Below are positions 36,089 to 44,666 of a DNA stretch of 48,027 nucleotides, one piece after another. The first letter of the stretch is position 1, and every line of letters begins with the position of its first letter. The DNA is taken from assembly GCA_900317955.1 (NCBI GenBank), contig ONIP01000020.1, positions 1 to 48,027 of the forward strand. Reading direction: 5' to 3'. The notes under the pieces are model-generated. The model had not been told where the DNA came from, did no database searches, and was given only the letters and a program-made list of their open reading frames with translations. The translations under genes and the position numbers were made by a program. This DNA comes from an uncultured Bacteroidales bacterium. GTDB taxonomy: Bacteria > Bacteroidota > Bacteroidia > Bacteroidales > P3.

Positions 36089-37573
36089 CTATTGTTTAAT
36101 TGAGAAGGTGGCCAAGCATGTTTTTGAGGAGCCGGAAAGGAGGTAGACGAAGCGGGGGTTGTGGATGTCGGTGCAAGAGTAGTCGCGGTGGGGATGGCTA
36201 AGAGGAGAGAGGTTTTTGGGAAGTTCGATGTATTGGTTTTGGATGTCACCAGAAGGGTCGATGGCTACAATGCGCAGAGCGTTTTTGCCATTGGGCGGGG
36301 TGTATTTTTTGAAGGGCTTGGACTCAGGACGGTCGATATTGGAGGCGTTTTCGGGGATGAGGATAAAGGTCTTGTTGCCTAATTGGCGCATGTCGGCGTG
36401 GTCGTAGTCGCGTAGAAAGAAATTCATTTCGGACCAGTGGCGCAGGGTTTGCGACCAAACGAAGTCGCCGGAGTTGTTGATGCGGAGAAGCAGAATGCCA
36501 CCGAAGGTGTAGGTTGAAGGGATGCCGTTGATGGCATTGTAGAAGGTGGGGCGATAGCCGACTATGGCACCTTCGGGGTCGTTGGTTGATGCGAAAAAGT
36601 TGACGAATTCGATGGGTTTGTAGCGGGAGAAGTAGCTGTCCTTGAGGTTTTGCATGCGAGCGGACTCGACGAACGAGAAGGAATGGTATTTTGTGCTCTC
36701 GATGCGTTCGAGGTCGGTGTTGTATACCAAGGCGAAGATGCTGCTGGCCTGAACTTTATTTTCATCTTTTTTGTCGGGGTCTTGCACTACGCCGGAGAGA
36801 ATGATGCGATGGCCATCGTATTTGACCAATTGTGAGGAGCAAATTGTCCCGAGATCAACGTTGAAACAGTAGCGTTTGATTTTTTCGCCGTCCATCATGA
36901 CTACTTCAAAATAGGTCTTTTTGTCCATCTTTTTGGTGTAATATCCACTCAGAAGGACTTCTCCGCTGTCGGTGACGGAGGCTTGGTCGAGCACTGCGAT
37001 GCCGCAGTCCATGTTCCAATAGGTTTCGAGATCGCGACTGTAAAGCTCCACCTGAACTTCGGGGTCGCGGTTGCGGGCGGTGATAACATAGATGCCAGCC
37101 GAGACCTGACCATTGGGAGAGGAGGAGATGTGATAGCGGCAGTCCATGTCGTCGTTGAGATTGAAACTTTTCATCACCTTGGATTCCCCTATCTGTTCAA
37201 GAGTCACGGGGTTGTATTGCATGTGAAGTGTACGGAAGGAGGTTTTGGTTTTTTCGAGCATCATGATGTCGACGGTGGTCGGATTGAGGAAACCACCCAT
37301 GCAGACAGTACCATCCTCAGTGGGTAACTCTTTGCTGGCAACTTCGTTAAGACCGAGGTTGTAGTGATAAAGGGTGAGTTTTTTTGACTTGTTGGAAGCT
37401 TGCTGGACGATGTATACGGCGGAGTCGTTGTTTCCTATCCATCTGAGATTGTAGGACAAGTTCTTTTTAGCAAAAAATTCGCGACTCACGTCGTGTATGG
37501 TCAGATTGTAAGTTTGTGCGCCCAGGCCACAGCACAACAAGCAAAATGTCAATATGAAACAAAACCTCTTCAT
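36089..37573 (-). CDS. Secreted protein of unknown function, possibly beta-propeller
   Basis: This 494-residue protein has a signal peptide (MKRFCFILTFCLLCCGLGAQ). The mature chain has repeated beta-rich stretches with alternating hydrophobic patterns and WSQTLRH/VWSQ-type motifs seen in beta-propeller-like proteins, but I cannot name a family. It starts the five-gene leftward run, ending 30 bases before the M48 protease start, so it may be a partner or substrate of that protease. Confidence 0.7.
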   Translation of the reverse strand: MKRFCFILTFCLLCCGLGAQTYNLTIHDVSREFFAKKNLSYNLRWIGNNDSAVYIVQQASNKSKKLTLYHYNLGLNEVASKELPTEDGTVCMGGFLNPTTVDIMMLEKTKTSFRTLHMQYNPVTLEQIGESKVMKSFNLNDDMDCRYHISSSPNGQVSAGIYVITARNRDPEVQVELYSRDLETYWNMDCGIAVLDQASVTDSGEVLLSGYYTKKMDKKTYFEVVMMDGEKIKRYCFNVDLGTICSSQLVKYDGHRIILSGVVQDPDKKDENKVQASSIFALVYNTDLERIESTKYHSFSFVESARMQNLKDSYFSRYKPIEFVNFFASTNDPEGAIVGYRPTFYNAINGIPSTYTFGGILLLRINNSGDFVWSQTLRHWSEMNFFLRDYDHADMRQLGNKTFILIPENASNIDRPESKPFKKYTPPNGKNALRIVAIDPSGDIQNQYIELPKNLSPLSHPHRDYSCTDIHNPRFVYLLSGSSKTCLATFSIKQ

Positions 37574-37639
37574 AGTGGTGGAAAAAAATGCTGTAATAAA
37601 ATTGTTGAAAGAAAAGGATGTAAGAGTTTAACAGATTAA

Positions 37640-37684
37640 AAAGGAAAAGGGATTTACACTTTATTTTGTAGTCCCTTTTCCTTT
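37640..37684 (-). terminator. Terminator of fba
   Basis: AAAGGAAAAGGGA (37640-37652) pairs with TCCCTTTTCCTTT (37672-37684), 13 bp, with a 19-base loop that holds a further small TACA/TGTA pairing. It lies 16 bases beyond the fba stop. A-rich and T-rich arms make it usable in either direction. Confidence 0.75.
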
Positions 37685-37700
37685 ATTGTGGTATGAATTA

Positions 37701-38699
37701 TTAAAGTTTGTCGTTGCTGCCGAGGACGTTGACAATCTTGTGGATGTACATCTTCTTCATGCTTTCGCGGGCAGGTTTCAGATACTGGCGCGGGTCGAAG
37801 TGGTCGGGATGCTCAGCCATGTGTTTGCGGATGGCGGCGGTCATGGCCAGACGGCTGTCGCTGTCGATGTTAATCTTGCAGACGGCACTCTTGGCGGCTT
37901 TGCGCAGCTGTTCTTCGGGGATACCTACGGCAGCCTTGAGGGCACCACCGTTGGCGTTGATGATGTCAACCTCTTCCTGAGGCACGGAGCTGGAGCCGTG
38001 GAGCACGATGGGGAAGCCGGGGAGTTTTTTCTCAACAGCTTCGAGCACGTCGAAGGCAAGGGGAGGAGGCACGAGACGACCGGTCTGTGGGTCGACGGTG
38101 CACTGCTCGGGTTTGAACTTGTAGGCGCCGTGGCTGGTGCCGATGCTGATGGCCAGGGAGTCGCATCCGGTGCGTGTGGCGAAGTCTATGACCTCTTCGG
38201 GTTTGGTGTAGTGGCTCACTTCGGAAGAAACCTCGTCCTCTACACCGGCCAGTACGCCGAGTTCGCACTCTACGGTGACGTCATACTTGTGGGCATATTC
38301 TACTACTTGGCGGGAGATTTTGATATTCTCCTCGTAGGGGAGGGCACTGCCGTCGTACATGACGCTGGAGAAGCCCATGTCGATGCAGCTCTTGCAGGTC
38401 TCGAAGCTGTCGCCGTGGTCGAGGTGAAGCACAATCTGGGGGTTGGGGCAGCCAAGCTCTTTGGCATACTCCACGGCGCCCTCGGCCATGTAGCGCAGGA
38501 GGGTCGGGTTGGCATAGTCGCGGGCACCCTTGGAAACCTGAAGGATGACGGGGCTTTTGGTCTCGACAGCGGCCTGGATGATGGCCTGCATCTGCTCCAT
38601 GTTGTTGAAATTGAAGGCGGGGATGGCATAGCCGCCGTTGACTGCTTTCTTGAACATCTCACGGGTGTTCACGAGTCCGATTTTCTTGTAATCTACCAT
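37701..38699 (-). CDS. fba: Class II fructose-bisphosphate aldolase
   Basis: This is a 332-residue zinc-dependent aldolase. Visible are AIPAFNFNNMEQMQAI near the start, the zinc/catalytic LHLDHGDSFETCKSCIDMG, SVMYDGSALPYEENI, and LAISIGTSHGAYKF with PIVLHGSSSVPQEEV. It cleaves fructose-1,6-bisphosphate to DHAP and G3P in glycolysis and gluconeogenesis. The ATG is only 11 bases after the stop of a ParE-like toxin gene; no TAnnTTTG element was seen inside or just before the toxin gene. Confidence 0.96.
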   Translation of the reverse strand: MVDYKKIGLVNTREMFKKAVNGGYAIPAFNFNNMEQMQAIIQAAVETKSPVILQVSKGARDYANPTLLRYMAEGAVEYAKELGCPNPQIVLHLDHGDSFETCKSCIDMGFSSVMYDGSALPYEENIKISRQVVEYAHKYDVTVECELGVLAGVEDEVSSEVSHYTKPEEVIDFATRTGCDSLAISIGTSHGAYKFKPEQCTVDPQTGRLVPPPLAFDVLEAVEKKLPGFPIVLHGSSSVPQEEVDIINANGGALKAAVGIPEEQLRKAAKSAVCKINIDSDSRLAMTAAIRKHMAEHPDHFDPRQYLKPARESMKKMYIHKIVNVLGSNDKL

Positions 38700-38710
38700 A
38701 TTATTTGTTT

Positions 38711-39028
38711 TTATTGTTTGATATTATTTGATACTCTTGCTGAAAGGATTCGGTCAACAATGGCAAAGTCGCCTTCGATGTGGAAAATATAAACCCAGCG
38801 TTTGTTGTGCGAAACCATCCTGCGGGCTTGTGGGTGAATGGAGAGTATTTGCTTGGAAGTGCTGCGTTGAAAACAGTCAGCGAAAATGCTAATGCTTTTT
38901 ATTTCTGCTCGCATGGCGTTGACGTACTTTTCTGCACTCTGAAAGGACAGAACACCCCATAGGAACGTTCTGATTTCAAGAAAATCCACGCGCGCTGTAC
39001 GGTTAATGATGACCCTGTATTCTCGCAT
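38711..39028 (-). CDS. ParE/RelE-superfamily toxin
   Basis: From ATG 39028 this is a 105-residue protein (MREYRVIINRTARVDFLEIRTFL...) with the ParE/RelE pattern: a basic beta-strand start, alpha-helical SAEKYVNAMRAEIKSISIF, and a C-terminal strand hairpin HNKRWVYIFHIEGDFAIVDRILSAR. The start lies inside the last 26 bases of the upstream antitoxin gene, as in many type II modules. An ATG 21 bases further up is possible. ParE-like toxins poison gyrase; RelE-like ones cut mRNA; sequence alone does not decide. Confidence 0.75.
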   Translation of the reverse strand: MREYRVIINRTARVDFLEIRTFLWGVLSFQSAEKYVNAMRAEIKSISIFADCFQRSTSKQILSIHPQARRMVSHNKRWVYIFHIEGDFAIVDRILSARVSNNIKQ

Positions 39029-39185
39029 AGTCTTGACGGAGTAGTTCAATTAATTCATCAAAATACTCATCCACAGTCATGCAGTTGGCGGGGATTTCCT
39101 GCTGAGGAATGTGCCCGGGTGTGTTGGCTTGGCCATATAGAACGGCGGTTTCGGATGCTGTAGGTGTAGTGTCGTTATTGTCCAT
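39003..39185 (-). CDS. Antitoxin of the ParE/RelE-like pair
   Basis: This is a 60-residue acidic protein (MDNNDTTPTASETAVLYGQA...) whose C-terminal part, MTVDEYFDELIELLRQDYARI, is the amphipathic helix pattern that typically wraps the toxin. The N-terminus is polar and probably disordered, and I see no clear DNA-binding motif. A strong promoter lies just upstream. Its end overlaps the toxin start by 26 bases. Confidence 0.7.
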   Translation of the reverse strand: MDNNDTTPTASETAVLYGQANTPGHIPQQEIPANCMTVDEYFDELIELLRQDYARIQGHH

Positions 39186-39207
39186 GATTTGCCAATGTTT
39201 GAATTTG

Positions 39208-39239
39208 CAAAGATACTAACTTTTTTTCGTATGGACAAA
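39208..39239 (-). promoter_or_regulatory. Promoter of the toxin-antitoxin pair (and possibly fba)
   Basis: Minus-strand TTTG (39239-39236) and TATCTTTG (39215-39208) match -33 and -7 with a 20-base gap, 22 bases before the antitoxin ATG. Confidence 0.75.
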
Positions 39240-39260
39240 TATATTTTTGGGGATAAAGGC

Positions 39261-39296
39261 AAAGCCCCTGCCGGAGGTGGCTCTGGCAGGTGCTTT
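39261..39296 (-). terminator. Terminator-like hairpin after the BspA-like gene
   Basis: AAAGCCCCTGCC (39261-39272) pairs with GGCAGGTGCTTT (39285-39296) with one internal mismatch and a 12-base loop. Leftward it is followed by only a short T tract, so efficiency is uncertain. Confidence 0.45.
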
Positions 39297-39312
39297 TGGG
39301 GGTGGATGAGGT

Positions 39313-40896
39313 CTATTGTACGACGACCTTCCGGGCTGGGCGGTCGGCTATCTGCACCATGTATATGCCAGCTGAAGGCAGATGGAGGGTGCAGGTGCCG
39401 TGGCAGGTGGTTTCGGCTATGAGCCTTCCGCCAGTGTCGAAGACGCGGATGCGCTCGCCGGTACAACCCTCGACGGTGATGCCTCCTTCAATTGTGCGGA
39501 TTGTCGCTTGCGGGGCTTCGGCTGTCGGAACGCCGGTGCAGTCCTCTTCGATGTTGTTGAAATAGCTCCAGTAGGGATCGGCGTTGTAGGCTTCACCGCT
39601 GTGGCACGGCACGATAAGCGAGAGCTCAGGATTCATCCTTTCGAAAGTGCCGGAGAATGCCTGTGGTGGCGTGGCGGCAAGGCTGCGTATTTTTCGGACG
39701 CGTGAGCATTCCCCAAAGGCGTACTGCCCGATGTAGTTGAGTCCTTCAGGCAGGGTGAGTTCGGTCAGCTTGCTGCATTCGAGGAAAGCCATGCTGTCTA
39801 TATAGACCACAGAGGAGGGTATGTTTACTTCTTTCAGTCCGAGACAGCCGTGGAGGAGTTCGGCGCGGATGGTGTCGAGGCCTTCGGGTAGGTGGACTTT
39901 TTTCAGGCTGCCGTTGTAGTTGTAGCAGAAGACGCGCTCGGCAAGATAAGTGCAGCTGTTGGGCACGATGACGGAGTCAAGACGGTCGCAGGTGGAGAAG
40001 GCATCGCTACCGATGGAGGTGATACGGTTGCCGAGGCTGACGGCCCCTACATGGCTGTAGGCGAAGGCACCTTTGCCAATACTGCACCCGGAATCGGGGC
40101 TGACATGTTCAGCATCTGCGATGGTTGCTGTAGCACTGCCGTCTTGCCGAAAAGCGTTGTAGAATGCGTAGTTGCCTATTACTCGGACAGTGGAAGGGAT
40201 GACCACTGTGCCCAGCTGGCTGCAACTCTGAAAGGCGTAATTGCCTATGGTGTCGAGGCCTTCGGGAAGGGTGACTGTGGTGAGTGTATTGGAGCCGGCA
40301 AAGGCAAGACGTCCGATGGTTCGCACTGATGGGGGCACAATGGCTTGGGCCAACTGCGGATGGCAAGCGGTGAGGCGTGTGCGTGTGCTGTCGGTGTAAT
40401 AAAGGCTGTCTTCCACATAGGCGTTCACGGTCAGCGCACCCCACGGGCTGCCGGTGGCAGTTCCATGATATACAACATTCTTGATTGAACCGAATGCTTT
40501 TTCCCCTATGGTTTCCACGCCGTCGTGAACAAAGAGGTCGTTTATCAATGTGTAGGAAAGAGCTAACCGCCCGATAGTGGTTATGGTGGCGGGAATGCTT
40601 ACGCTTTTCACCTCGCCATGGCTGTAGAATGCGCTGTCGGCCAATGCTGTGACGGTGTAGGCGATGCCGTCGTGCTCAATAGAGGAGGGGATGACCAGCG
40701 TGTCGCTGTAGTGGATGTAATGTGCTCCCCATACCGATTCGTCGCCACGCACACTGATGTGGTGCTGTGCAGAGTCGGTGATGGTGCAGAAGAGGGTGTC
40801 GCCCTGAGGGGTGACGGTTTGGAAATCGTGTGCCACCTGGGCTTGTGTGGCTGTGGCCAAAGCCACTAATGCTGCGGCAAGGGCAGCCTGTTTCAT
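39313..40896 (-). CDS. BspA-like leucine-rich-repeat surface protein with T9SS-like tail
   Basis: From ATG 40896 this is 527 residues: a signal peptide (MKQAALAAALVALATATQAQ), then LRR_5/BspA-type repeats (about 80-430). Each repeat follows I..V.IP..V..IG..AF...., for example VVIPSTVRVIGNYAFYNAF and VTLPEGLDTIGNYAFQSCS. The last 65 residues (ITVEGCTGERIRVFDTGGRL... GIYMVQIADRPARKVVVQ) resemble a type A T9SS sorting domain. The frame extends further upstream through the sigma gene, so the signal peptide decides the start. BspA-like proteins mediate adhesion. The ATG overlaps the stop of the sigma factor gene (ATGA), a translationally coupled pair. Confidence 0.88.
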   Translation of the reverse strand: MKQAALAAALVALATATQAQVAHDFQTVTPQGDTLFCTITDSAQHHISVRGDESVWGAHYIHYSDTLVIPSSIEHDGIAYTVTALADSAFYSHGEVKSVSIPATITTIGRLALSYTLINDLFVHDGVETIGEKAFGSIKNVVYHGTATGSPWGALTVNAYVEDSLYYTDSTRTRLTACHPQLAQAIVPPSVRTIGRLAFAGSNTLTTVTLPEGLDTIGNYAFQSCSQLGTVVIPSTVRVIGNYAFYNAFRQDGSATATIADAEHVSPDSGCSIGKGAFAYSHVGAVSLGNRITSIGSDAFSTCDRLDSVIVPNSCTYLAERVFCYNYNGSLKKVHLPEGLDTIRAELLHGCLGLKEVNIPSSVVYIDSMAFLECSKLTELTLPEGLNYIGQYAFGECSRVRKIRSLAATPPQAFSGTFERMNPELSLIVPCHSGEAYNADPYWSYFNNIEEDCTGVPTAEAPQATIRTIEGGITVEGCTGERIRVFDTGGRLIAETTCHGTCTLHLPSAGIYMVQIADRPARKVVVQ

Positions 40897-41675
40897 TGAT
40901 GCATTACCGCCGTCACGGTGCGCCCATTGAGGGTACGGTAGTAGGTGATGGTGCTGTCGAGGTGGTTGAAGGCGAATCCTGAGCCCCCAGTGCTTGTGTG
41001 GGTGTACCAGGGGTCGTTGCCGTGATAGTCCCAGTTGACCACGATTGCCGGTGTGGCGGCACTGTCGGTGGTGGTCTGGTGGTGGTCTGATGTGCCAGTC
41101 GGGGAGGGACTTGGTGGAGGAGTGCTGCGGTGGAACACAGCTTTTCGCCATTGAGGCACCACGGCAACGGCAATGGCTGAGGCCGCCAGTATGAACAACA
41201 GAGCAATGAGCATCTTGCGCATCCGTGCCATGACGCGGTGTATGCGTTGATACACTGCATCGCGTTTCAGGCCGGTGGCTTGGGCTATCTCGTCGGCGGA
41301 GTAGCCTTCAAGCCGCATCTGCATCAACTGCCTGTCTTCGTCCTGTAGCTGTGCCATCAAGTCGGCGACAAGAGTGCGTCGCTCTGCCTCGGAGGCTGTG
41401 TCGTCGTCGGGAATCTCTGGCAAGTTGTTCTCCATTTCACGGGGCTTGCGGCTGTGGCTCAACACATGGCGTGTCTGCCACTCAACCCATGCCTTTTCTT
41501 CGTGAGGCTTGGCATCCGGCCGCAAGTCGCCGATGTGCAGCCACAGGCGTACCGACACGTCCTGAAACAGGTCGCGGCATCGCTCGTAGTCGTCGTGCGA
41601 TGCATTCTTGCACATGCTCCAGACGATGGCACCATAGGTGCGAAACAGGCGGTTGAATGTGTCGTAGTCGTTCAT
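40893..41675 (-). CDS. ECF-type sigma factor with C-terminal membrane anchor
   Basis: From ATG 41675 (MNDYDTFNRLFRTYGAIVWS) this is 260 residues. Sigma region 2 (about 5-72) has the DLFQDVSVRLW core; region 4 (about 95-155) has a clear helix-turn-helix, SADEIAQATGLKRDAVYQRIHRV. A transmembrane helix (about 155-173, MLIALLFILAASAIAVAVV) follows immediately, then a Pro/Ser/Thr-rich linker and a small extracytoplasmic domain (about 185-260; NWDYHGNDPWYTHTSTGGSG). Sigma factors are normally soluble, so this would tether transcription initiation at the membrane. It is coupled by an ATGA overlap to the BspA-like gene, a plausible target. A longer start at 41750 is possible. Confidence 0.8.
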   Translation of the reverse strand: MNDYDTFNRLFRTYGAIVWSMCKNASHDDYERCRDLFQDVSVRLWLHIGDLRPDAKPHEEKAWVEWQTRHVLSHSRKPREMENNLPEIPDDDTASEAERRTLVADLMAQLQDEDRQLMQMRLEGYSADEIAQATGLKRDAVYQRIHRVMARMRKMLIALLFILAASAIAVAVVPQWRKAVFHRSTPPPSPSPTGTSDHHQTTTDSAATPAIVVNWDYHGNDPWYTHTSTGGSGFAFNHLDSTITYYRTLNGRTVTAVMHQ

Positions 41676-41819
41676 TTCTTCGCAACAGACGTTTTCTCGC
41701 CTCAGCACACAAGCAGGCTTGTATGAATTCGGCTTATCGAAAACGTTCATACCTACCCATACATTACCCTATAGGGGGTGAAATCTGACAGAACCCGGAG
41801 TCCGGGATGATTTTTTTTC

Positions 41820-42587
41820 TTAAAGGGGGAACAGCCCGAACACGGCGGCGCCGCTGCCGGTCATGGCTGCGTAGAGTGCGCCACGGCGGTACATGTCGTC
41901 TTTCAGCGCAGCAATAGCGGGGTGGGCTGGGAAAACGGAGGTCTCGAAGTCGTTGACGATAGTTTTCCGCCACTGCACTATGGGTTGGCGCACCGCCTTC
42001 CGCAGGTCGGGACGGCTGCCGCCCTGCAGATGCAGACCCGCATAGGCCTCGCGGGTGCTGACATGCTCGTCGGGTGGTATCTCTATGGCTATGCGGTAGG
42101 CGGACAGGTCGAGGTCGATAGGCTCCAGCTGGTCGCCAATGCCGGTGGCGTAGGCGGGGCGGTTCTGGATGAAGAAGGCGCAGTCGGCACCTATCCGTGC
42201 AGCCCGTTGCTCAAGGTCGGCGGTTGCAAGCCCCAGCGAGAACATGTCGTTGAGCATTTTGAGAGTAAAGGCGGCATCGCTGCTGCCGCCGCCCAGGCCG
42301 GCACCGAAGGGGATGTGCTTGCGCAGGAGTATCTCCACGGGCGGAATATGGAACTCGTCGTGCAGCAGGCGGTAGGCTTTCATGCAGAGGTTGTCCTCGG
42401 GGGCGTTGTCAAGCACTATGCCTTCCTGCCACACAACGGTGTCGGAGCCCTTGACAGGTGTTATTTCCAGCTCGTCGCACAGGTCGTGGACAGGCAGGAA
42501 AATAGTCTCTAAGTTGTGGTAGCCGTCAGGGCGTTTGCCCACAACGTGCAGGCCGAGGTTAATCTTGCAGTTGGGGTGGCTCTTCAT
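41820..42587 (-). CDS. ispE: 4-diphosphocytidyl-2-C-methyl-D-erythritol kinase
   Basis: This 255-residue GHMP kinase of the MEP isoprenoid pathway is somewhat shorter than the E. coli enzyme (283). Motifs are [20 protein letters not shown] (substrate site), [18 protein letters not shown] (GHMP ATP loop) and [11 protein letters not shown] at the C-terminus. It overlaps the end of phoH by 29 bases, so the two are translationally coupled. Confidence 0.94.
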   Translation of the reverse strand: MKSHPNCKINLGLHVVGKRPDGYHNLETIFLPVHDLCDELEITPVKGSDTVVWQEGIVLDNAPEDNLCMKAYRLLHDEFHIPPVEILLRKHIPFGAGLGGGSSDAAFTLKMLNDMFSLGLATADLEQRAARIGADCAFFIQNRPAYATGIGDQLEPIDLDLSAYRIAIEIPPDEHVSTREAYAGLHLQGGSRPDLRKAVRQPIVQWRKTIVNDFETSVFPAHPAIAALKDDMYRRGALYAAMTGSGAAVFGLFPL

Positions 42588-43545
42588 GGGGTGTATCGGT
42601 GTTGCGTTCGTATGCTCGGATAATCTTGGTGACCAGTTTGTGGCGTATCACGTCGCTGTTGTCGAGGTTGATGAAACTGATGCCGTTGATGCCGTCGAGG
42701 ATGTGCATGGCTTGTACCAGGCCGCTCTGCTGGTGGCGGGGCAGGTCAATCTGGGTGATGTCGCCCGTGATGACAAATTTGGCGTTCCTGCCCATACGGG
42801 TGAGGAACATCTTCAGCTGTGAGGAGGTGGCGTTCTGAGCCTCGTCCAGGATGACGAAGGCGTTGTCGAGGGTGCGTCCGCGCATAAAGGCGAGGGGGGC
42901 TATCTCTATGGTGTTGTCCTCCCAGTAGGAGAGGAGCTTCTGCTGCGGTATCATGTCGCGCAGGGCGTCGTAGAGTGGCTGAAGGTATGGGTCGAGTTTA
43001 TCGCGCAGGTCGCCGGGCAGGAAACCGAGGTTTTCGCCAGCCTCAACAGCCGGGCGGGTTAGGATGATGCGGCGTATTTCCTTGTTCTTCAAAGCACGGA
43101 CGGCAAGGGCAACGGCGGTATAAGTCTTTCCCGTACCAGCAGGGCCGATGGCAAAGACCATGTCGTTCTCCTTTACGGCCTCCACCAGACGCCGCTGGTT
43201 GGGGGTGCGGGCTTTGATGAGCAGCCCGTTGCGGCCGTGTACGAGAATCTCTTCGTTGGTCTCGGCCTCGGGAGTAGAACCGCCGTTCTCGAAAATTTGC
43301 ATTATGACATTCTCGTTCAGCCGTCCTACTTTGTCGTAATAGGTTTTCATGGCCTGTAGTTTGCCGTCGAAGTGGTCGATGTCTTCGGCACTTCCCACCG
43401 CTTTAAGCATGTCGCCTCGGGCAATAAGCTTTACCTTGGGGAACAGAATTCTGACGAAGTCGAGAATCTTGTCGTTTTCTCCCCAAAAACGTGTATAGTC
43501 AATCTCTTCGAGAGAGAATAGCTTATCGGTAATAGGTTCTTCCAT
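42559..43545 (-). CDS. phoH: PhoH-family ATPase/ribonuclease-like protein
   Basis: This is a 328-residue PhoH-like P-loop protein. Walker [19 protein letters not shown]. Walker [14 protein letters not shown]. Further motifs: [17 protein letters not shown] and [13 protein letters not shown]. The N-terminal 110 residues are the PhoL-type N-domain. I start at [10 protein letters not shown] (43545); the open frame upstream runs through a promoter and a heptamer repeat. The -7 element ends 5 bases before the ATG, so the transcript may be leaderless. PhoH/PhoL proteins are linked to RNA metabolism and to YbeY. Confidence 0.93.
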   Translation of the reverse strand: MEEPITDKLFSLEEIDYTRFWGENDKILDFVRILFPKVKLIARGDMLKAVGSAEDIDHFDGKLQAMKTYYDKVGRLNENVIMQIFENGGSTPEAETNEEILVHGRNGLLIKARTPNQRRLVEAVKENDMVFAIGPAGTGKTYTAVALAVRALKNKEIRRIILTRPAVEAGENLGFLPGDLRDKLDPYLQPLYDALRDMIPQQKLLSYWEDNTIEIAPLAFMRGRTLDNAFVILDEAQNATSSQLKMFLTRMGRNAKFVITGDITQIDLPRHQQSGLVQAMHILDGINGISFINLDNSDVIRHKLVTKIIRAYERNTDTPHEEPPQLQD

Positions 43546-43549
43546 GGTG

Positions 43550-43557
43550 CAAAAATA
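43550..43557 (-). promoter_or_regulatory. -7 element of the phoH-ispE promoter
   Basis: Minus-strand TATTTTTG ends 5 bases before the phoH start codon. The -33 zone falls inside the heptamer repeat described next. Confidence 0.55.
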
Positions 43558-43566
43558 CGAAAAAAA

Positions 43567-43597
43567 TTGAAAATTGAAAATTGAAAATTGAAAATTG
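43567..43597 (+). repeat. TTGAAAA heptamer array between divergent promoters
   Basis: Four exact copies of TTGAAAA (43567-43594) plus a partial one (TTG at 43595). The array occupies the -33 regions of both the phoH promoter and the ROK kinase promoter. Confidence 0.9.
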
Positions 43598-43617
43598 GGA
43601 AAAAAAACGTAATTTTG
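43587..43617 (+). promoter_or_regulatory. Promoter of the ROK kinase-GH92 operon
   Basis: TAATTTTG (43610-43617) matches TAnnTTTG; ATTG (43587-43590) from the heptamer array sits 19 bases upstream as the -33 element. The ATG at 43643 follows 25 bases later. Confidence 0.6.
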
Positions 43618-43642
43618 CATTTTCTTATAAAATACTATCTTT

Positions 43643-44644
43643 ATGCAGAACACGTATGCAATTGGAATTGATGTAGGCGGCACCAACACTGATATTGGAA
43701 TGGTGCGCGACGACTCGAAGATTGTGGCACGCCGCAGTCTTCCCACTGGCAATTACTCCATGCTGGAGCCTTATGTCTTCGACATTATGGAGCAGATTAA
43801 AGACATGGTTGCTCAAGGCGACCCGGAGAAGGGCGTTGCCTCTATGGCTGTTAGCGACCTTACCGGTATCGGCATGGGTGCCCCCAACGGCAACTTCTAC
43901 ACCGGCTGTGTAGAGTGGGCGCCTAACCTGACCATCAAAGGTCTTCTGGATTTTAAACAAGAGTTTGCCAAATATACCGACCGCCCGTTTGTGCTGAGCA
44001 ACGACGCCAATGCCGCTGCCTATGGCGAATTTGTCTATGGCGGTGCGCGTGGCATGAACCATTTTATCATGATTACCCTTGGTACCGGTGTGGGTAGTGG
44101 CATCGTGGTCGACGGACGGCTGGTGCACGGCTCTACAGGCACTGCCGGCGAGTTGGGTCACAACATCCTTATTCCCGATGGCCGACGTTGCAGCTGTGGC
44201 CGCAAGGGCTGTCTGGAGGCATACACCTCTGCCCGTGGCATTGTGCAGACTTATGTCGAACTGCGCAAAGAGAAAGGCGCTCCTCAGGAGGCTCCCCACA
44301 TGCCGGGATGGATTACGTCCGACACCGAGGACAGTGACATTACCAGCAAGATGATAGGCGACGCCGCCAACGCGGGCGACCCCTTGGCCAAAGAGACCTA
44401 CCGCATGGTGGCCGAATGGCTGGGACTGGCCTGCGCCAATGCTTGCACATTCTCCGCTCCCGAAGCCATCTTCCTGATGGGCGGCCCCACCAAAGTGGGC
44501 GACCCGCTGCTGCTGCCTTTGCGCGAGGCTTTCGAGGCCAACCTGCTCAACATCTACAAAGGACGCTGTGAAATCAAGATGTCGCAACTCAGTACCAACG
44601 AAGTGGCAATACTGGGTGCCGCCGCCTTGATCAAAATGAAATAA
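43643..44644 (+). CDS. ROK-family sugar kinase (glucokinase-like)
   Basis: This 333-residue ROK protein begins with an ATP-binding [15 protein letters not shown]. It contains [13 protein letters not shown] with the catalytic Asp, [19 protein letters not shown], and the zinc-binding [10 protein letters not shown]. It has no N-terminal DNA-binding domain, so it is an enzyme rather than a repressor. It phosphorylates glucose, mannose, fructose or N-acetylhexosamine; specificity is open. It is followed after 22 bases by the GH92 mannosidase, so mannose freed from glycans is an attractive substrate. Confidence 0.92.
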   Translation: MQNTYAIGIDVGGTNTDIGMVRDDSKIVARRSLPTGNYSMLEPYVFDIMEQIKDMVAQGDPEKGVASMAVSDLTGIGMGAPNGNFYTGCVEWAPNLTIKGLLDFKQEFAKYTDRPFVLSNDANAAAYGEFVYGGARGMNHFIMITLGTGVGSGIVVDGRLVHGSTGTAGELGHNILIPDGRRCSCGRKGCLEAYTSARGIVQTYVELRKEKGAPQEAPHMPGWITSDTEDSDITSKMIGDAANAGDPLAKETYRMVAEWLGLACANACTFSAPEAIFLMGGPTKVGDPLLLPLREAFEANLLNIYKGRCEIKMSQLSTNEVAILGAAALIKMK

Positions 44645-44666
44645 TTGCAATTTTTTTCCCCCTCCC

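Noticed and set aside
41794..41819. CCCGGAGTCCGGG plus T run as a rightward terminator
   Set aside because: The stem is only about 5 bp with a 3-base loop, and no rightward gene precedes it; it points the wrong way for ispE.
43567..43597. TTGAAAA array as a CRISPR-like repeat
   Set aside because: Seven-base units in direct contact, without spacers; a simple tandem repeat.
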